A stretch of 64,000 nucleotides of DNA from Defluviitaleaceae bacterium (GCA_009779915.1 WRBA01000002.1:1-64000), one strand, 5' to 3'; numbered from the stretch's first letter, positions 54,185 to 62,287 are shown. Numbers and translations: made by a program. Notes: generated by a model from the letters alone, not told the origin.

Positions 54185-55411
54185 ATGAGTATAGACGTTA
54201 ATTATATGGTTGACTTGTTTTTGAAATATGTGGCTGTGGATACTCAGGCTGATGGGGACGCGGAAATTATACCTTCAACCCAAGGGCAGTGGGAATTGGC
54301 TGAAATTGTGGCTAAAGAATGTGAAAAGATTGGGTTATCTGATGTTAAAGTCCATAAAACTTGCTATGTTACCGCAACGCTTAAATCCAATATGACCAAA
54401 CAAGTTCCCACAATAGGCTTTTTAGCTCACCTTGATACGGCTCTTGACGCTTCCGGGAAAAATATTAAGCCAAGGCGTATAGAAAATTATGATGGAAACG
54501 ATATAAAGCTTGACAGCGGCAGAATAATGTCCGTAGAGGAGTTTCCAAGGCTTAAAATGTGCAAAGGTATGACTTTAATAGTAACTGACGGTACCACACT
54601 TTTGGGCGGGGATGACAAAGCGGGTGTTGTGGAAATCCTTGCCGCTATGAAGTATTTGATTGAAAACCCTGAAATAAAACATGGGGAGATTAAAATTGCC
54701 TTTACTCCTGATGAAGAGATAGGTACAGGTATGAACGGCTTTGACGCCAAAGAGTTTGGTGTGGAGTTTGCCTATACTGTAGATGGAGGTCCTGAAACCG
54801 TATTTAACTATGAAACCTTTAATGCCGCCGGAGCAACTGTTGATATTACAGGCAAAAGTGTACATACAGGCATGGCTAAAGGGATACTTGTAAACGCGGC
54901 TCTCATAGCCGCTGAAATAGCCTCGATGTTTCCTGTAGAGGAAACACCTCAAAATACCGAAAACTACGAAGGCTTTTATCACCTTTCGTCTATGTCAGGA
55001 GGCGTGGAAAATGCAGTATTAAAATTTATTATCCGCGACCATGATATGGACAAATTCTTGAAAAAGAAAGCCTTTGTGGAAGATGTTGTTAAGAAAATTA
55101 ACGCAAAATACGGCGATGTGGCAAAACTTACCATGAAAGATTCCTATTACAATATGGCTGAAAAAGTTAACGAAAACAAAGCCATAGTAGATTATGCCTT
55201 GACCGCCTACAAAAACCTTGGCATAGAGCCGACAGTAATCCCAATAAGAGGCGGCACTGACGGCTCAAGACTTTCCTTCATGGGCATTCCTTGCCCAAAT
55301 ATATTCTATGGCGGGGATAACGCCCACGGTCCTTATGAGTATGTAGTGGTAGAGTCTATGGAAAAAGCGGCTAAAGTTGTTGTTGAGATTGCAAAATTAG
55401 TCGCACAGTAG
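54185..55411 (+). CDS. pepT: peptidase T (tripeptide aminopeptidase)
   Basis: Zinc-dependent M20B peptidase that removes the N-terminal residue of tripeptides. Metal and catalytic sites: HLDTALDASG (His, Asp), GGDDKAGVVEIL (bridging Asp), PDEEIGTGM (catalytic and metal Glu), VDGGPE (Asp) and the final GGDNAHGPYE (His). The lid domain carries the extended substrate site. The 408-residue length is right. Ribosome site GGAGG. It fits functionally with the peptide importer encoded about 3 kb away. Confidence 0.95.
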   Translation: MSIDVNYMVDLFLKYVAVDTQADGDAEIIPSTQGQWELAEIVAKECEKIGLSDVKVHKTCYVTATLKSNMTKQVPTIGFLAHLDTALDASGKNIKPRRIENYDGNDIKLDSGRIMSVEEFPRLKMCKGMTLIVTDGTTLLGGDDKAGVVEILAAMKYLIENPEIKHGEIKIAFTPDEEIGTGMNGFDAKEFGVEFAYTVDGGPETVFNYETFNAAGATVDITGKSVHTGMAKGILVNAALIAAEIASMFPVEETPQNTENYEGFYHLSSMSGGVENAVLKFIIRDHDMDKFLKKKAFVEDVVKKINAKYGDVAKLTMKDSYYNMAEKVNENKAIVDYALTAYKNLGIEPTVIPIRGGTDGSRLSFMGIPCPNIFYGGDNAHGPYEYVVVESMEKAAKVVVEIAKLVAQ

Positions 55412-55499
55412 GGGTAGGGAGGAAAAAACCATAAGTTCCTCATTGCACGCTGGTTCTTAATCCGCATTAGGGTCTTGACTTAGCCTTTCTCTTATGATA

Positions 55500-55665
55500 A
55501 TATCTCACAAAGCGATGATGAAAGAGTTACGCCTTTCTAGTTGGGATTATTTCCCGGTTCACGCCCGTTACAGCGTTTTGAGGTATATTGAGCGAATAGG
55601 CTGAATATGCAAAATAAGGTGGTACCGCGAGTCCTCTCGTCCTTATAGGATGAGAGGCTTTTTAT
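55500..55665 (+). promoter_or_regulatory. tyrosine T-box leader of tyrS
   Basis: Stem I base AAAGCG (55509-55514) can pair with CGTTTT (55574-55579). The specifier triplet TAC (Tyr) with the conserved following A sits at 55569-55571. The T-box core AAGGTGGTACCGCG is at 55616-55629. Arms CCTCTC (55633 onward) and GAGAGG form the terminator with a T-run at 55659-55663. Uncharged tRNA-Tyr should favour antitermination and raise tyrS expression. The leader start is approximate. Confidence 0.93.
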
Positions 55666-55686
55666 ATATTTGAGGAGGGATAAGAA

Positions 55687-56925
55687 ATGATTAATAATGT
55701 TAATATCTACGATACCTTGGTGGAACGGGGCTATATCGCCCAAGCAACCCACGAAAAAGAGATTAGAGACCTTCTCGGCTCTGAGAGGGTAACTTTTTAT
55801 ATAGGCTACGACCCAACGGCGGACAGTCTTCATGTAGGGCATTTTTTAACTTTGATGGCAATGGCTCATTTACAGCGTGCCGGTCATAGACCTATAGCCC
55901 TTATGGGAGGCGGCACAGGCATGATTGGAGACCCTGATAAGGCTGATACAATGCGCCCTTTAATGGATGTAGCACAAATAGATCATAATATAGAATGTTT
56001 TAAAGTGCAGATGGCGAAATTTATCGACTTTTCAGACGATAAAGCTATCATGGCAAACAACGCCGACTGGCTTAGGCATTTAAACTACGCGGATTTTATA
56101 CGTGAATACGGTGTACACTTCTCTGTAAACCGTATGCTTGCAGCCGATAAATATAAAATCAAATTCGAAGGCAGCGGGCTTAACTTTTTTGAGCTTAACT
56201 ATGTGGTTATGCAAGCCTATGATTTTTTGGAGCTTAACCGCCGCTTCGGCTGTACTATGCAATTTGGCGGCAGCGATCAATGGTCGAATATTATCGCAGG
56301 GACTGAGCTTATAAGAAGGATAGATGGCAAAAACTCATACGGGCTTACTTTTAATCTTTTAACCACCAGCCAAGACGCTAAAATGGGCAAAACAATGGCA
56401 GGTGCCGTTTGGCTTAACCCTGAAAAGACCTCCCCATACGAGTTTTACCAATACTGGCGCAATGTTGAGGATGTAATAGTAGGTAAACTTTTAAGACTTT
56501 TGACATTTTTGCCTATGGAAGAGATAAAAGAGCTTGAGACCCTTAAGGATAAGGAGATAAACAAAGCAAAAGAAGTGCTGGCTTACGAGATTACGAAAAT
56601 AGTACATTCCGAAGAGGATGCAAAAGCAGCGGAGGAAGCCTCAAAAGCTTTGTTTGCCGGTGGAAATTTAGGCGGCTCAATCCCTGAAACGGAGCTTTCA
56701 GCTTCCGATGTGGAAAATGGCATAAATATCATTGAACTGCTGGAAAAAGCCGGCCTCATACCCTCAAGAGGAGAGGGGAGAAGGTTAATTTCAGGGGGCG
56801 GTGTGAAAGTAAATGATGTTAAAATATCAAACCACGAGCATATAGTATTGAAAGAAGATTTTGCAGACAATGAAATTATGATTCAAAAAGGGAAAAAGAC
56901 TTTCCATAGGATAAAATTGGTATAA
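55687..56925 (+). CDS. tyrS: tyrosyl-tRNA synthetase
   Basis: Class I synthetase, 412 residues. The HIGH-type motif is HVGHFLTL (about residue 48), the tyrosine pocket is YDFLELNRRFGCTMQFGGSDQW, and the KMSKS-type motif reads AKMGKTMAG (K-M-G-K-T, as in many bacterial TyrRS). A C-terminal S4 RNA-binding domain is present (GLIPSRGEGRRLISGGGVKVND). Preceded by its Tyr-specific T-box. Ribosome site GAGGAGG. The 3-prime hairpin at 56937-56967 follows. Confidence 0.96.
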   Translation: MINNVNIYDTLVERGYIAQATHEKEIRDLLGSERVTFYIGYDPTADSLHVGHFLTLMAMAHLQRAGHRPIALMGGGTGMIGDPDKADTMRPLMDVAQIDHNIECFKVQMAKFIDFSDDKAIMANNADWLRHLNYADFIREYGVHFSVNRMLAADKYKIKFEGSGLNFFELNYVVMQAYDFLELNRRFGCTMQFGGSDQWSNIIAGTELIRRIDGKNSYGLTFNLLTTSQDAKMGKTMAGAVWLNPEKTSPYEFYQYWRNVEDVIVGKLLRLLTFLPMEEIKELETLKDKEINKAKEVLAYEITKIVHSEEDAKAAEEASKALFAGGNLGGSIPETELSASDVENGINIIELLEKAGLIPSRGEGRRLISGGGVKVNDVKISNHEHIVLKEDFADNEIMIQKGKKTFHRIKLV

Positions 56926-56936
56926 AAAGCTATAGC

Positions 56937-56967
56937 CCGGGCGCATTTGAAGCCATCTTGCGCCCGG
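56937..56967 (+). terminator. GC-rich hairpin after tyrS
   Basis: Arms 56937-56945 (CCGGGCGCA) and 56959-56967 (TGCGCCCGG) form a perfect 9-bp stem 11 bases past the tyrS stop. No T-run follows directly, so it is either a weak terminator or a 3-prime stabilising hairpin. Confidence 0.55.
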
Positions 56968-56991
56968 ACTGTAAAACTTGTTAAAAATCTC

Positions 56992-57020
56992 TTGACTTTT
57001 CCAAAAAACACCTGTAAAAT
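56992..57020 (+). promoter_or_regulatory. promoter of the tRNA pair
   Basis: TTGACT at 56992-56997, 17-base spacer, TAAAAT at 57015-57020; about 40 bases before tRNA-Phe. A good sigma-A match that explains separate expression of the two tRNAs. Confidence 0.7.
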
Positions 57021-57059
57021 ATATCATTGTGAGATAAATTACAAAACAGCAAAAACCAA

Positions 57060-57132
57060 GCCCAGATAGCTCAGATGGTAGAGCAGAGGACTGAAAATCC
57101 TCGTGTCGGCGGTTCGATTCCGTCTCTGGGCA
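57060..57132 (+). tRNA. tRNA-Phe (GAA)
   Basis: Acceptor stem GCCCAGA/TCTGGGC with discriminator A, D-arm AGCTCAGATGGTAGAGC, anticodon loop CTGAAAA with anticodon GAA, T-arm GGTTCGATTCC. The 3-prime CCA is not encoded. 73 nucleotides. Confidence 0.96.
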
Positions 57133-57158
57133 TTTTGCAACAAAAACATAATATTTAC

Positions 57159-57229
57159 GCGGGTGTAGTTCAATGGTAGAACATCAGCCTTCCAAGCTGA
57201 ATACGTGGGTTCGATTCCCATCACCCGCT
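57159..57229 (+). tRNA. tRNA-Gly (TCC)
   Basis: Acceptor stem GCGGGTG/CACCCGC with discriminator T, D-arm AGTTCAATGGTAGAAC, anticodon loop CTTCCAA with anticodon TCC, T-arm GGGTTCGATTCCC. The CCA is not encoded. It lies 26 bases after tRNA-Phe, in the same transcript. Confidence 0.96.
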
Positions 57230-57242
57230 TAGGATAAAAAAC

Positions 57243-57280
57243 CCGCCGTTTCTATATAAGGAAGAGGCGGTTTTTGGTTT
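57243..57280 (+). terminator. terminator after the tRNA pair
   Basis: CCGCC at 57243-57247 pairs with GGCGG at 57266-57270, extended by A/T pairs, followed by TTTTTGGTTTT. It ends the tRNA transcript just before the acetyltransferase gene. Confidence 0.7.
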
Positions 57281-57295
57281 TAGGAGGTATACAAT

Positions 57296-57757
57296 ATGGA
57301 AGTTAGACTTGCAACATTGAACGACGTAGACGCGTTACGTCCACTTTTAACTGAGTTTTTTGCCTACAATGCAAATTTACAGCCACTGTATTGTTACGCA
57401 GATGATGAAAGCGGAGAGTATCCCAAGAACATGATTGAAAACGATAATGCAGACTTTTTGATTGCTTTAGATAAGGATATAGCTGTTGGATTCATTCATA
57501 TAAGCCAAATGAAAACGCCTCCATATGGGTCTGTTATTCCTCATAATTATGCTGAAATAATGGCTTTTATGGTGACAGCTTCACGCAGAGGGCAGGGAAT
57601 AGGTTCTAAGCTAATTGATGCCGCAAAGCAATGGAGCAAAGACCGAAATCTGGATTATATTGAGCTTATCTCTTTTACCAATGCAGATGCAGCCAATAGT
57701 TTCTATGATAGTAAAGATTTTGCCACGGTGCTGCATTTAAGGAGACATATGTTATAG
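57296..57757 (+). CDS. GNAT-family N-acetyltransferase
   Basis: The 153-residue acetyltransferase has the acetyl-CoA motif SRRGQGIGSKLIDAAKQW (R/Q-x-x-G-x-G/A) at about residues 98-115 and the closing NSFYDSKDF. Its profile (AEIMAFMVTASRRG) resembles the aminoglycoside/small-molecule acetyltransferase branch, but the substrate cannot be fixed. Strong AGGAGG site before ATG. It is 26 bases ahead of the nucleotidyltransferase gene, so both are probably one unit, in a pairing reminiscent of resistance cassettes. Confidence 0.85.
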   Translation: MEVRLATLNDVDALRPLLTEFFAYNANLQPLYCYADDESGEYPKNMIENDNADFLIALDKDIAVGFIHISQMKTPPYGSVIPHNYAEIMAFMVTASRRGQGIGSKLIDAAKQWSKDRNLDYIELISFTNADAANSFYDSKDFATVLHLRRHML

Positions 57758-57783
57758 GATGCTGCATGTAAAGGAGATTCCAA

Positions 57784-58329
57784 ATGCAACCAACCAAACC
57801 TGAAATGACAGCAGAGGACGTTATAAAAATAATCAAGCTGCTAGAGCAAAACGCTATCGAAGTCTATATTGACGGCGGGTGGGGCGTTGATGCCTTGCTT
57901 GGGGAGCAGACACGAAGGCACAATGACCTTGATATAGCAATGCCCCACAAATTTGTGCCAAAACTACGTGAACTTCTTGAAGCTAAGGGTTATAAAGATG
58001 TGCCTCGTGATGATACACGGGATTGTAATTTTGTGATGGGTGACGAAGGCGGACGATTAATTGACATTCACACATATACTTTTGATGAAAACGGCAAAAA
58101 TATATTTGGAGTTGCTTATGAGCCTCACCACTTGGTCGGAACCGGTGTAATAAACGGGTATCCGATAAAATGCGTTCCGCCGGAAGTATCTGTTGAGTTT
58201 CATAAAGGTTATAATGTTGATGAAGACGATTATCGTGACGTAAAAGCATTATGCGAACGATTTAACATTTCTATGCCAAAAGAGTACGAAAAGTTTGTGA
58301 AAGAAGATACCTTTAATACCTCTGATTAA
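57784..58329 (+). CDS. lincosamide/aminoglycoside-type nucleotidyltransferase
   Basis: The 181-residue protein of the aminoglycoside-2''-adenylyltransferase/LnuA-like group has the active-site strand YIDGGWGVDALLG with D-D ligands in RHNDLDIAMP (residues about 47-52), RLIDIHTYTFDENG, and the closing FHKGYNVDEDDYRDVKAL. LnuA enzymes (about 160 residues) share these motifs and adenylate lincomycin or clindamycin. Drug resistance is possible, but chromosomal homologues without proven activity are common. Its 3-prime end overlaps the convergent neighbour by 17 bases. Confidence 0.82.
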   Translation: MQPTKPEMTAEDVIKIIKLLEQNAIEVYIDGGWGVDALLGEQTRRHNDLDIAMPHKFVPKLRELLEAKGYKDVPRDDTRDCNFVMGDEGGRLIDIHTYTFDENGKNIFGVAYEPHHLVGTGVINGYPIKCVPPEVSVEFHKGYNVDEDDYRDVKALCERFNISMPKEYEKFVKEDTFNTSD

Positions 58330-58831
58330 TATACATATCAGCCTGTGACACTTTCACCTCATCTTGAAAAACACCTTCATTCCTAAGTCTGCTCAATATG
58401 CCCTCATTCATAGAATGCAAAATAGTATTAGGCTCTGTAAGCTTAATTTCAAACAATCTATATTTCATATGCTTGCTTTTTACCTTAATAAAATAAGCAC
58501 TTACTCCTTTAAAGTCCATGAGTTCAAGGGCTTTTAAAGTGGCGGCATCTTTTTTTGCGTAATAGAAATCCACTTCTTTTAAATGCTGTGCCTTGGACTT
58601 CGGGCTTACAGCAGAGGAGGCGATCATCTTAGATTCCTTAGCGTGGGCGTTGTAAAATTGATAATTAAACAAGCATTTGTCAATATTATCCAAATATTTG
58701 AAGGGTTCCCTCCGAAGACCTAAAACCGCATCGAAATTTTTTTCGAGATATTCGCTTTTTGTCATGTCACCCATTATATATTGGTCAATAAGGCTTTGTC
58801 TGTATTCAAAATATTTCTGTATTTTATTCAT
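58313..58831 (-). CDS. uncharacterised cytoplasmic protein (clostridial, DUF6648-like)
   Basis: The 172-residue soluble protein is rich in Lys, Tyr and Met, starts MNKIQKYFEYRQSLIDQYI and contains FKYLDNIDKCLFNYQFYNAHAKE and MKYRLFEIKLTEP. I recall similar conserved proteins in many Clostridia (DUF6648), function unknown. The ATG at 58831 has AGGATG six bases ahead; a start at 58852 is less likely. Convergent with, and overlapping, the nucleotidyltransferase gene. Confidence 0.65.
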   Translation of the reverse strand: MNKIQKYFEYRQSLIDQYIMGDMTKSEYLEKNFDAVLGLRREPFKYLDNIDKCLFNYQFYNAHAKESKMIASSAVSPKSKAQHLKEVDFYYAKKDAATLKALELMDFKGVSAYFIKVKSKHMKYRLFEIKLTEPNTILHSMNEGILSRLRNEGVFQDEVKVSQADMYINQRY

Positions 58832-58950
58832 TTTAAGCATCCTAACTGGCATATATTGCTTTTGAAATTTAGGTCAAACTCATATATAATATAACATAAT
58901 AATACGGTTTTGAACACAAAAAACATTATAAGTGATAGGGGGAAATAGAA

Positions 58951-59364
58951 TTGTTTGAAAAATATCAAAATTATTTAGAATATTATATTGACAATATTAA
59001 GCCTGTGATAAATGAACTTGACATAGCCCTAAAGTGTAAATCAAGGCTTAAAAATAAGGAAATTTCCAAAATACTGGGAATATCGGAGGAAGAAATTGAA
59101 AATTTGCGGAAAAAGCACAATTTGGAAGCAATTAACAGCGACTCGCTTATAAAAATTATGCAGGAAGGCAGCTCCTCCATATGCAAAATATTTCAAAGAG
59201 AGATGGAAGTAGGCTCGCCTTTTACATATACCAGAGATCAGCTGGCATACATATATAATTTCGACAAAGACCTAGTAAATTACGTTTGCGAAGATTTAAA
59301 TATTAAGGAGATAACTTGGCAGAGTATGCCGATAGTTTTCGGTTCTTTACCATATATTGACTAA
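58951..59364 (+). CDS. hypothetical protein with helix-turn-helix-like segment
   Basis: The 137-residue mostly helical protein has LKNKEISKILGISEEEIENLRKKHNL (about residues 34-59), which looks like a helix-turn-helix: helix, ILGIS turn, recognition helix. The second half (FTYTRDQLAYIYNFDKDLVNYVCEDLNI) may repeat the pattern. No named family recognised. TTG start behind GGGGGAA. It lies directly upstream of ssrA but is separated from it by a promoter. Confidence 0.65.
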   Translation: MFEKYQNYLEYYIDNIKPVINELDIALKCKSRLKNKEISKILGISEEEIENLRKKHNLEAINSDSLIKIMQEGSSSICKIFQREMEVGSPFTYTRDQLAYIYNFDKDLVNYVCEDLNIKEITWQSMPIVFGSLPYID

Positions 59365-59378
59365 TATTGTCGAAATGC

Positions 59379-59407
59379 TTGATGGATACATTAATTTAGT
59401 GTATAAT
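59379..59407 (+). promoter_or_regulatory. ssrA promoter
   Basis: TTGATG at 59379-59384, 17-base spacer, TATAAT (perfect) at 59402-59407. Initiation near 59414 would give a short leader containing the AGGGG/CCCCT hairpin (59420-59437), probably removed during tmRNA maturation. Confidence 0.75.
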
Positions 59408-59443
59408 ATATTTTAAGGACAGGGGCTAACAACCCCTAAATAA

Positions 59444-59789
59444 GGGGATGTACTGGTTTCGACGGGGATTGTGAGCTTAGGAATAGCCATCCGCAGGGGG
59501 AACTGCGATAAAAGCCCACCAAAAAATTAATCGACAACGATAATTTAGTTTTAGCAGCCGCTTAAGGCCGCTCGTCAGCCCCGGTTTTTCTGTCGCCCGG
59601 GAACCTGGCGCCGACTAGACAGAGCACTTTTGCATGAAAGCTTTGACATGTAAAAAGACCCTATGAAGCTACCGAACCCTAAAGCTTGTCAATTTGCTTT
59701 TTGGTAAGGGAAATTTAGAAAATTGACTGTGATGGGAGAAGTTTTTAAGACCAGGTTTTCGGACAGGGGTTCGATTCCCCTCATCTCCA
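59444..59789 (+). ncRNA. ssrA: transfer-messenger RNA
   Basis: tmRNA rescues stalled ribosomes. The 5-prime end GGGGATGTACTGGTTTCGACG and 3-prime TTCGATTCCCCTCATCTCC pair as the tRNA-like acceptor and T-arm; CCA is not encoded. The tag region follows the usual TAATC context with GAC as likely resume codon and reads DNDNLVLAAA then TAA. The ending LAAA differs slightly from the common ALAA. Confidence 0.95.
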
Positions 59790-59860
59790 CTATACGAGTA
59801 TTACACGAACTCACTTATTACTTCAAAGGCGGCTTTGCCGTTACGGTGTGGTTGTGATAC

Positions 59861-59908
59861 TAATAAAGCATACAGCTTTGGTTTATCCATCACTGTATGC
59901 TTTATTTT
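59861..59908 (+). terminator. hairpin terminator behind ssrA
   Basis: TAATAAAGCATACAG (59861-59875) pairs with CTGTATGCTTTATTTT (59893-59908) in a long AT-rich stem. It ends in TTTATTTT, about 70 bases after the mature tmRNA. It may also act on the minus-strand genes beyond. Confidence 0.6.
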
Positions 59909-59962
59909 GCAGTAAAAGAAAAATGCCGACAGAAGAACCGTTGCGCTACGGCGTAGCATCAA

Positions 59963-60001
59963 GTTTGTACACAGAAAGTCATAGAATTTCTTTTTATTGC
60001 T
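59963..60001. repeat. inverted repeat copy A flanking two unknown genes
   Basis: About 40 bases containing TTTGTACACAGAAAGTCATA and CTTTTTATTGC recur in reverse orientation at 61241-61280. They differ at only a few positions. Between them lie exactly two minus-strand genes (60066-61209). Confidence 0.75.
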
Positions 60002-60065
60002 GTTTTTGTGGTTGCGAAAATTTTTCACTCAAATGTACTCACGGAAACCTAACCTTGCATTGACT

Positions 60066-60920
60066 TCACTCTTTCTTGAAGTCACTTAACGCATCTTTGT
60101 TTTCAAGATATGGCAATGCGGACATACAGGCGAGGAAAAAATCAAAAGTCCTATCGTGCCAATATATCTTATCGTTGTCATCTAATTCAGCAAATTTCCT
60201 TGCGATTTTGTCTGTCGGAGAGTGTCTAGCCCCAACCTTATTAAACAGCAATCCTGTGTCACTTTGCAAGCCGTCAAATTCAGTATTTTTTAGCTTGCTC
60301 CGCATAGTTTCAAACTTCTTATATAGTGTTGCCAGTATTTCGCCCTTGCGTTGTAAATCATCTTCATAATCAATCATCAGATACTCTGTTAAACTACGGT
60401 CTATCTCTGGATACGCTAAAGCAACTGCATCAGAAGCGGCATTGCTGTATCTAATATAAAACTCCATATCATCTTTATCATAAAATATTTCGGCTTTAAG
60501 TTTGCTGACAAGCATATCTATATTGTGCATAACAGCACCTGTGAAATCCCTGCTTGCCAAAGAGAGTTTATACCTATGAACGCCACTAAAAGTAATTTCG
60601 ACATGAACAACACAATTGTAAGCATATTGTAGAAATTGGAGCATACTTGCTTCGGTCACACCCTCTGACATTTGCTCCCTACTTATTCCCATTGCTCGGC
60701 GCATTTCGATAACGCTTGTAAATGTGCCACGTAAACGCCAGTTAAGAAAATCAATGCTTACAAAGTCCTCTATAGTCAGTTCTGCACGAGGTTTTGGATA
60801 TAAGCCAGTTATATCATACTTACATATTACAGCATATCGTGAAAGCATTTGCTCAATTTTTTCGTATTCTTCCGTCAGATTAAAGTGAGGGAAATTGTTT
60901 TGTTGTGAAATCTTTTTCAA
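60066..60920 (-). CDS. uncharacterised 284-residue protein in the post-ssrA island
   Basis: A soluble, mostly helical protein with no signal peptide. Notable stretches are FLNWRLRGTFTSVIEMRRAMGI (about residues 58-79), YRYKLSL-like beta strands in the middle and an acidic C-terminus ending in the DFFLACMSALPYLENKD segment. I cannot place it in a family; island position next to toxin-antitoxin genes makes a defence role conceivable but unproven. Start ATG at 60920; the stop lies close to inverted repeat copy A. It follows the 94-residue gene by 4 bases, so they are one unit. Confidence 0.6.
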   Translation of the reverse strand: MKKISQQNNFPHFNLTEEYEKIEQMLSRYAVICKYDITGLYPKPRAELTIEDFVSIDFLNWRLRGTFTSVIEMRRAMGISREQMSEGVTEASMLQFLQYAYNCVVHVEITFSGVHRYKLSLASRDFTGAVMHNIDMLVSKLKAEIFYDKDDMEFYIRYSNAASDAVALAYPEIDRSLTEYLMIDYEDDLQRKGEILATLYKKFETMRSKLKNTEFDGLQSDTGLLFNKVGARHSPTDKIARKFAELDDNDKIYWHDRTFDFFLACMSALPYLENKDALSDFKKE

Positions 60921-60924
60921 CTAA

Positions 60925-61209
60925 TTACCCCCTGCTCTTATTAAACGTCATGCCTACTTGCATGGATTCAAATTCCACAGGCTCCCATTTAGCCGCATCT
61001 TCAAGCATAATTTGCAAAGTGCCAATCAGTTCATCAACCGAATCGCCCATTGGTGACATCGCATGATTTTCATTAGAGTCTTCAAGTTTACCATCTTTAT
61101 CAAGATAAACTTCACAAAGCGTATATTCTCTGGTAATTTCATCATCACCAGTGCCATGTTCGATATATAAAGTTTGGTATCTCCAACCACCAGATTTGTT
61201 TTTGCTCAT
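60925..61209 (-). CDS. uncharacterised 94-residue acidic protein
   Basis: A short acidic protein beginning MSKNKSGGWRYQTLYIEHGT, with ITREYTLCEVYLDKDGKLE (two predicted strands) and VDELIGTLQIMLEDAAKWEPVEF. The strand-helix pattern resembles small immunity or inhibitor proteins, but I do not recognise a family. The ATG at 61209 has AGGGG ahead; a longer frame to 61278 translates the inverted repeat and is rejected. It precedes the 284-residue gene by 4 bases, a pair that could be a two-gene system. Confidence 0.55.
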   Translation of the reverse strand: MSKNKSGGWRYQTLYIEHGTGDDEITREYTLCEVYLDKDGKLEDSNENHAMSPMGDSVDELIGTLQIMLEDAAKWEPVEFESMQVGMTFNKSRG

Positions 61210-61240
61210 AGCTCGCAACCCCTTTTGCCTATTGGCACAA

Positions 61241-61280
61241 AAGCAATAAAAAGAAAATCTATGACTTTCTGTGTACAAAA
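61241..61280. repeat. inverted repeat copy B
   Basis: Reverse-complement partner of 59963-60001, directly upstream of the 94-residue gene. It is followed by a GCCGCAGGGCGGCT palindrome (61292-61305) that recurs at 63008-63024, so the repeat belongs to a larger family in this island. Confidence 0.75.
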
Positions 61281-61346
61281 CTCAAAATCACGCCGCAGGG
61301 CGGCTGTACAAACCCTCACCGTGAGGATATTACGCAAAAGTTCAGG

Positions 61347-61919
61347 CTAATCTCTTTTGACATTCGCCCAATTTCCATACGTACCTGTTGCAAGTTCCTG
61401 TTCGCCAAGTCGAAGATGGTGCAAGTCATTTTCCGATAACTCATCATCATCCCAACCATCGTTATTCAAGTCCTCAAAAAGTGCTTCAACACTATCATAA
61501 CTTTTGTACAGGTGCGGGTTGCGTTTCATTTCTTCTACTTCTTCGACAGCGGCTATCGTTTCAGCGTTCAAATTTGGCATCTTAGCGCATAATGGACATT
61601 CTGTTTTCTCTGTTTCAGCACATTGAGCGCATAGGGTTTTTATCCAACCACTCAAACCACCTGTATCTACCTCGCTTACTTTTTCTTCACTGCTGCAATT
61701 TTCGCATATACAAAGGCTTTTTTCTTCGGCTTCTTCAATCAGTCTATATACTTCCTCTGTGTTTGCTACGCCTTTACAGTCCACTTCAAAGCACAAGTAG
61801 CCATATTTTTGTTTTGCGTAGGTAACTCTTGCACCTGCGGATTCTATCTTTTCAACATATTCATCATGTAATTTTTGCCAACCACGCCAGTTGTAGTTAT
61901 TTGGGCGTTTATCGGTCAT
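61347..61919 (-). CDS. unknown protein with cysteine-rich segment and RelB-like tail motif
   Basis: A 190-residue protein. Residues about 1-70 are a small alpha/beta module (RGWQKLHDEYVEKIESAGARVTYAKQKYGYLCFEV). A cysteine-rich stretch follows (CENCSSEEK..., CAQCAETEKTECPLC), consistent with a zinc ribbon. Residues about 115-145 read NLNAETIAAVEEVEEMKRNP, strikingly close to the RelB antitoxin encoded 650 bases upstream (NAETIAAIEEVEAMIKNP). The tail is acidic. It may be a chimera that captured the antitoxin tail, or both may share an ancestral segment. Function unknown. Confidence 0.55.
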   Translation of the reverse strand: MTDKRPNNYNWRGWQKLHDEYVEKIESAGARVTYAKQKYGYLCFEVDCKGVANTEEVYRLIEEAEEKSLCICENCSSEEKVSEVDTGGLSGWIKTLCAQCAETEKTECPLCAKMPNLNAETIAAVEEVEEMKRNPHLYKSYDSVEALFEDLNNDGWDDDELSENDLHHLRLGEQELATGTYGNWANVKRD

Positions 61920-61921
61920 GC

Positions 61922-62287
61922 CTACACCATCTCCAACACATTGCTATAATAAAGGTTTCTGCTTGCGTATTCAAAGGGTGCGTTATCCCTCAAAAATTCT
62001 TGATATTCTGGATTTTTTGTATTGTACACATATACAGGATAAGGCATAGTGTATATAGAGCTGTATACCCAATCAGGAACATCAAGCCCATAGTCATTTG
62101 ATAACTTATGAGCCGCCGCCAAAATGCACGCATTTAACATATCAGAATTATTTTTTACTTGCGGTGGACTGCTAATCATTTCATGCCTCACTGTATCCGT
62201 TGTTCGATAAAATACGTCCAAAAAAGAACCAAGTGCAATCTCAAAGTCATGGTAATTTATAACGTCCGTTAGATTGTAGCTTGACAC
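61922..62287 (-). CDS. uncharacterised 121-residue protein downstream of the toxin gene
   Basis: Soluble protein with ILAAAHKLSNDYGLDVPDWVYS and the C-terminal EFLRDNAPFEYASRNLYYSNVLEMV. The pattern of PDWV followed by an ending like APFEFRRRNxF-x-xN recalls small proteins often found next to toxin-antitoxin and nucleotidyltransferase genes, but I cannot name the family with confidence. It lies 11 bases behind the YafQ gene and 2 bases before the 190-residue gene, so it is in the same transcript. Confidence 0.6.
   Translation of the reverse strand: MSSYNLTDVINYHDFEIALGSFLDVFYRTTDTVRHEMISSPPQVKNNSDMLNACILAAAHKLSNDYGLDVPDWVYSSIYTMPYPVYVYNTKNPEYQEFLRDNAPFEYASRNLYYSNVLEMV

Noticed and set aside
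55537-55842. 101-codon minus-strand frame over the tyrS leader
   Set aside because: It covers the T-box terminator region and the 5-prime end of tyrS on the opposite strand.
57039-57224. 61-codon minus-strand frame containing RRNRTADTRIFSPLL
   Set aside because: It is the reverse complement of the two tRNA genes, a well-known annotation artefact.
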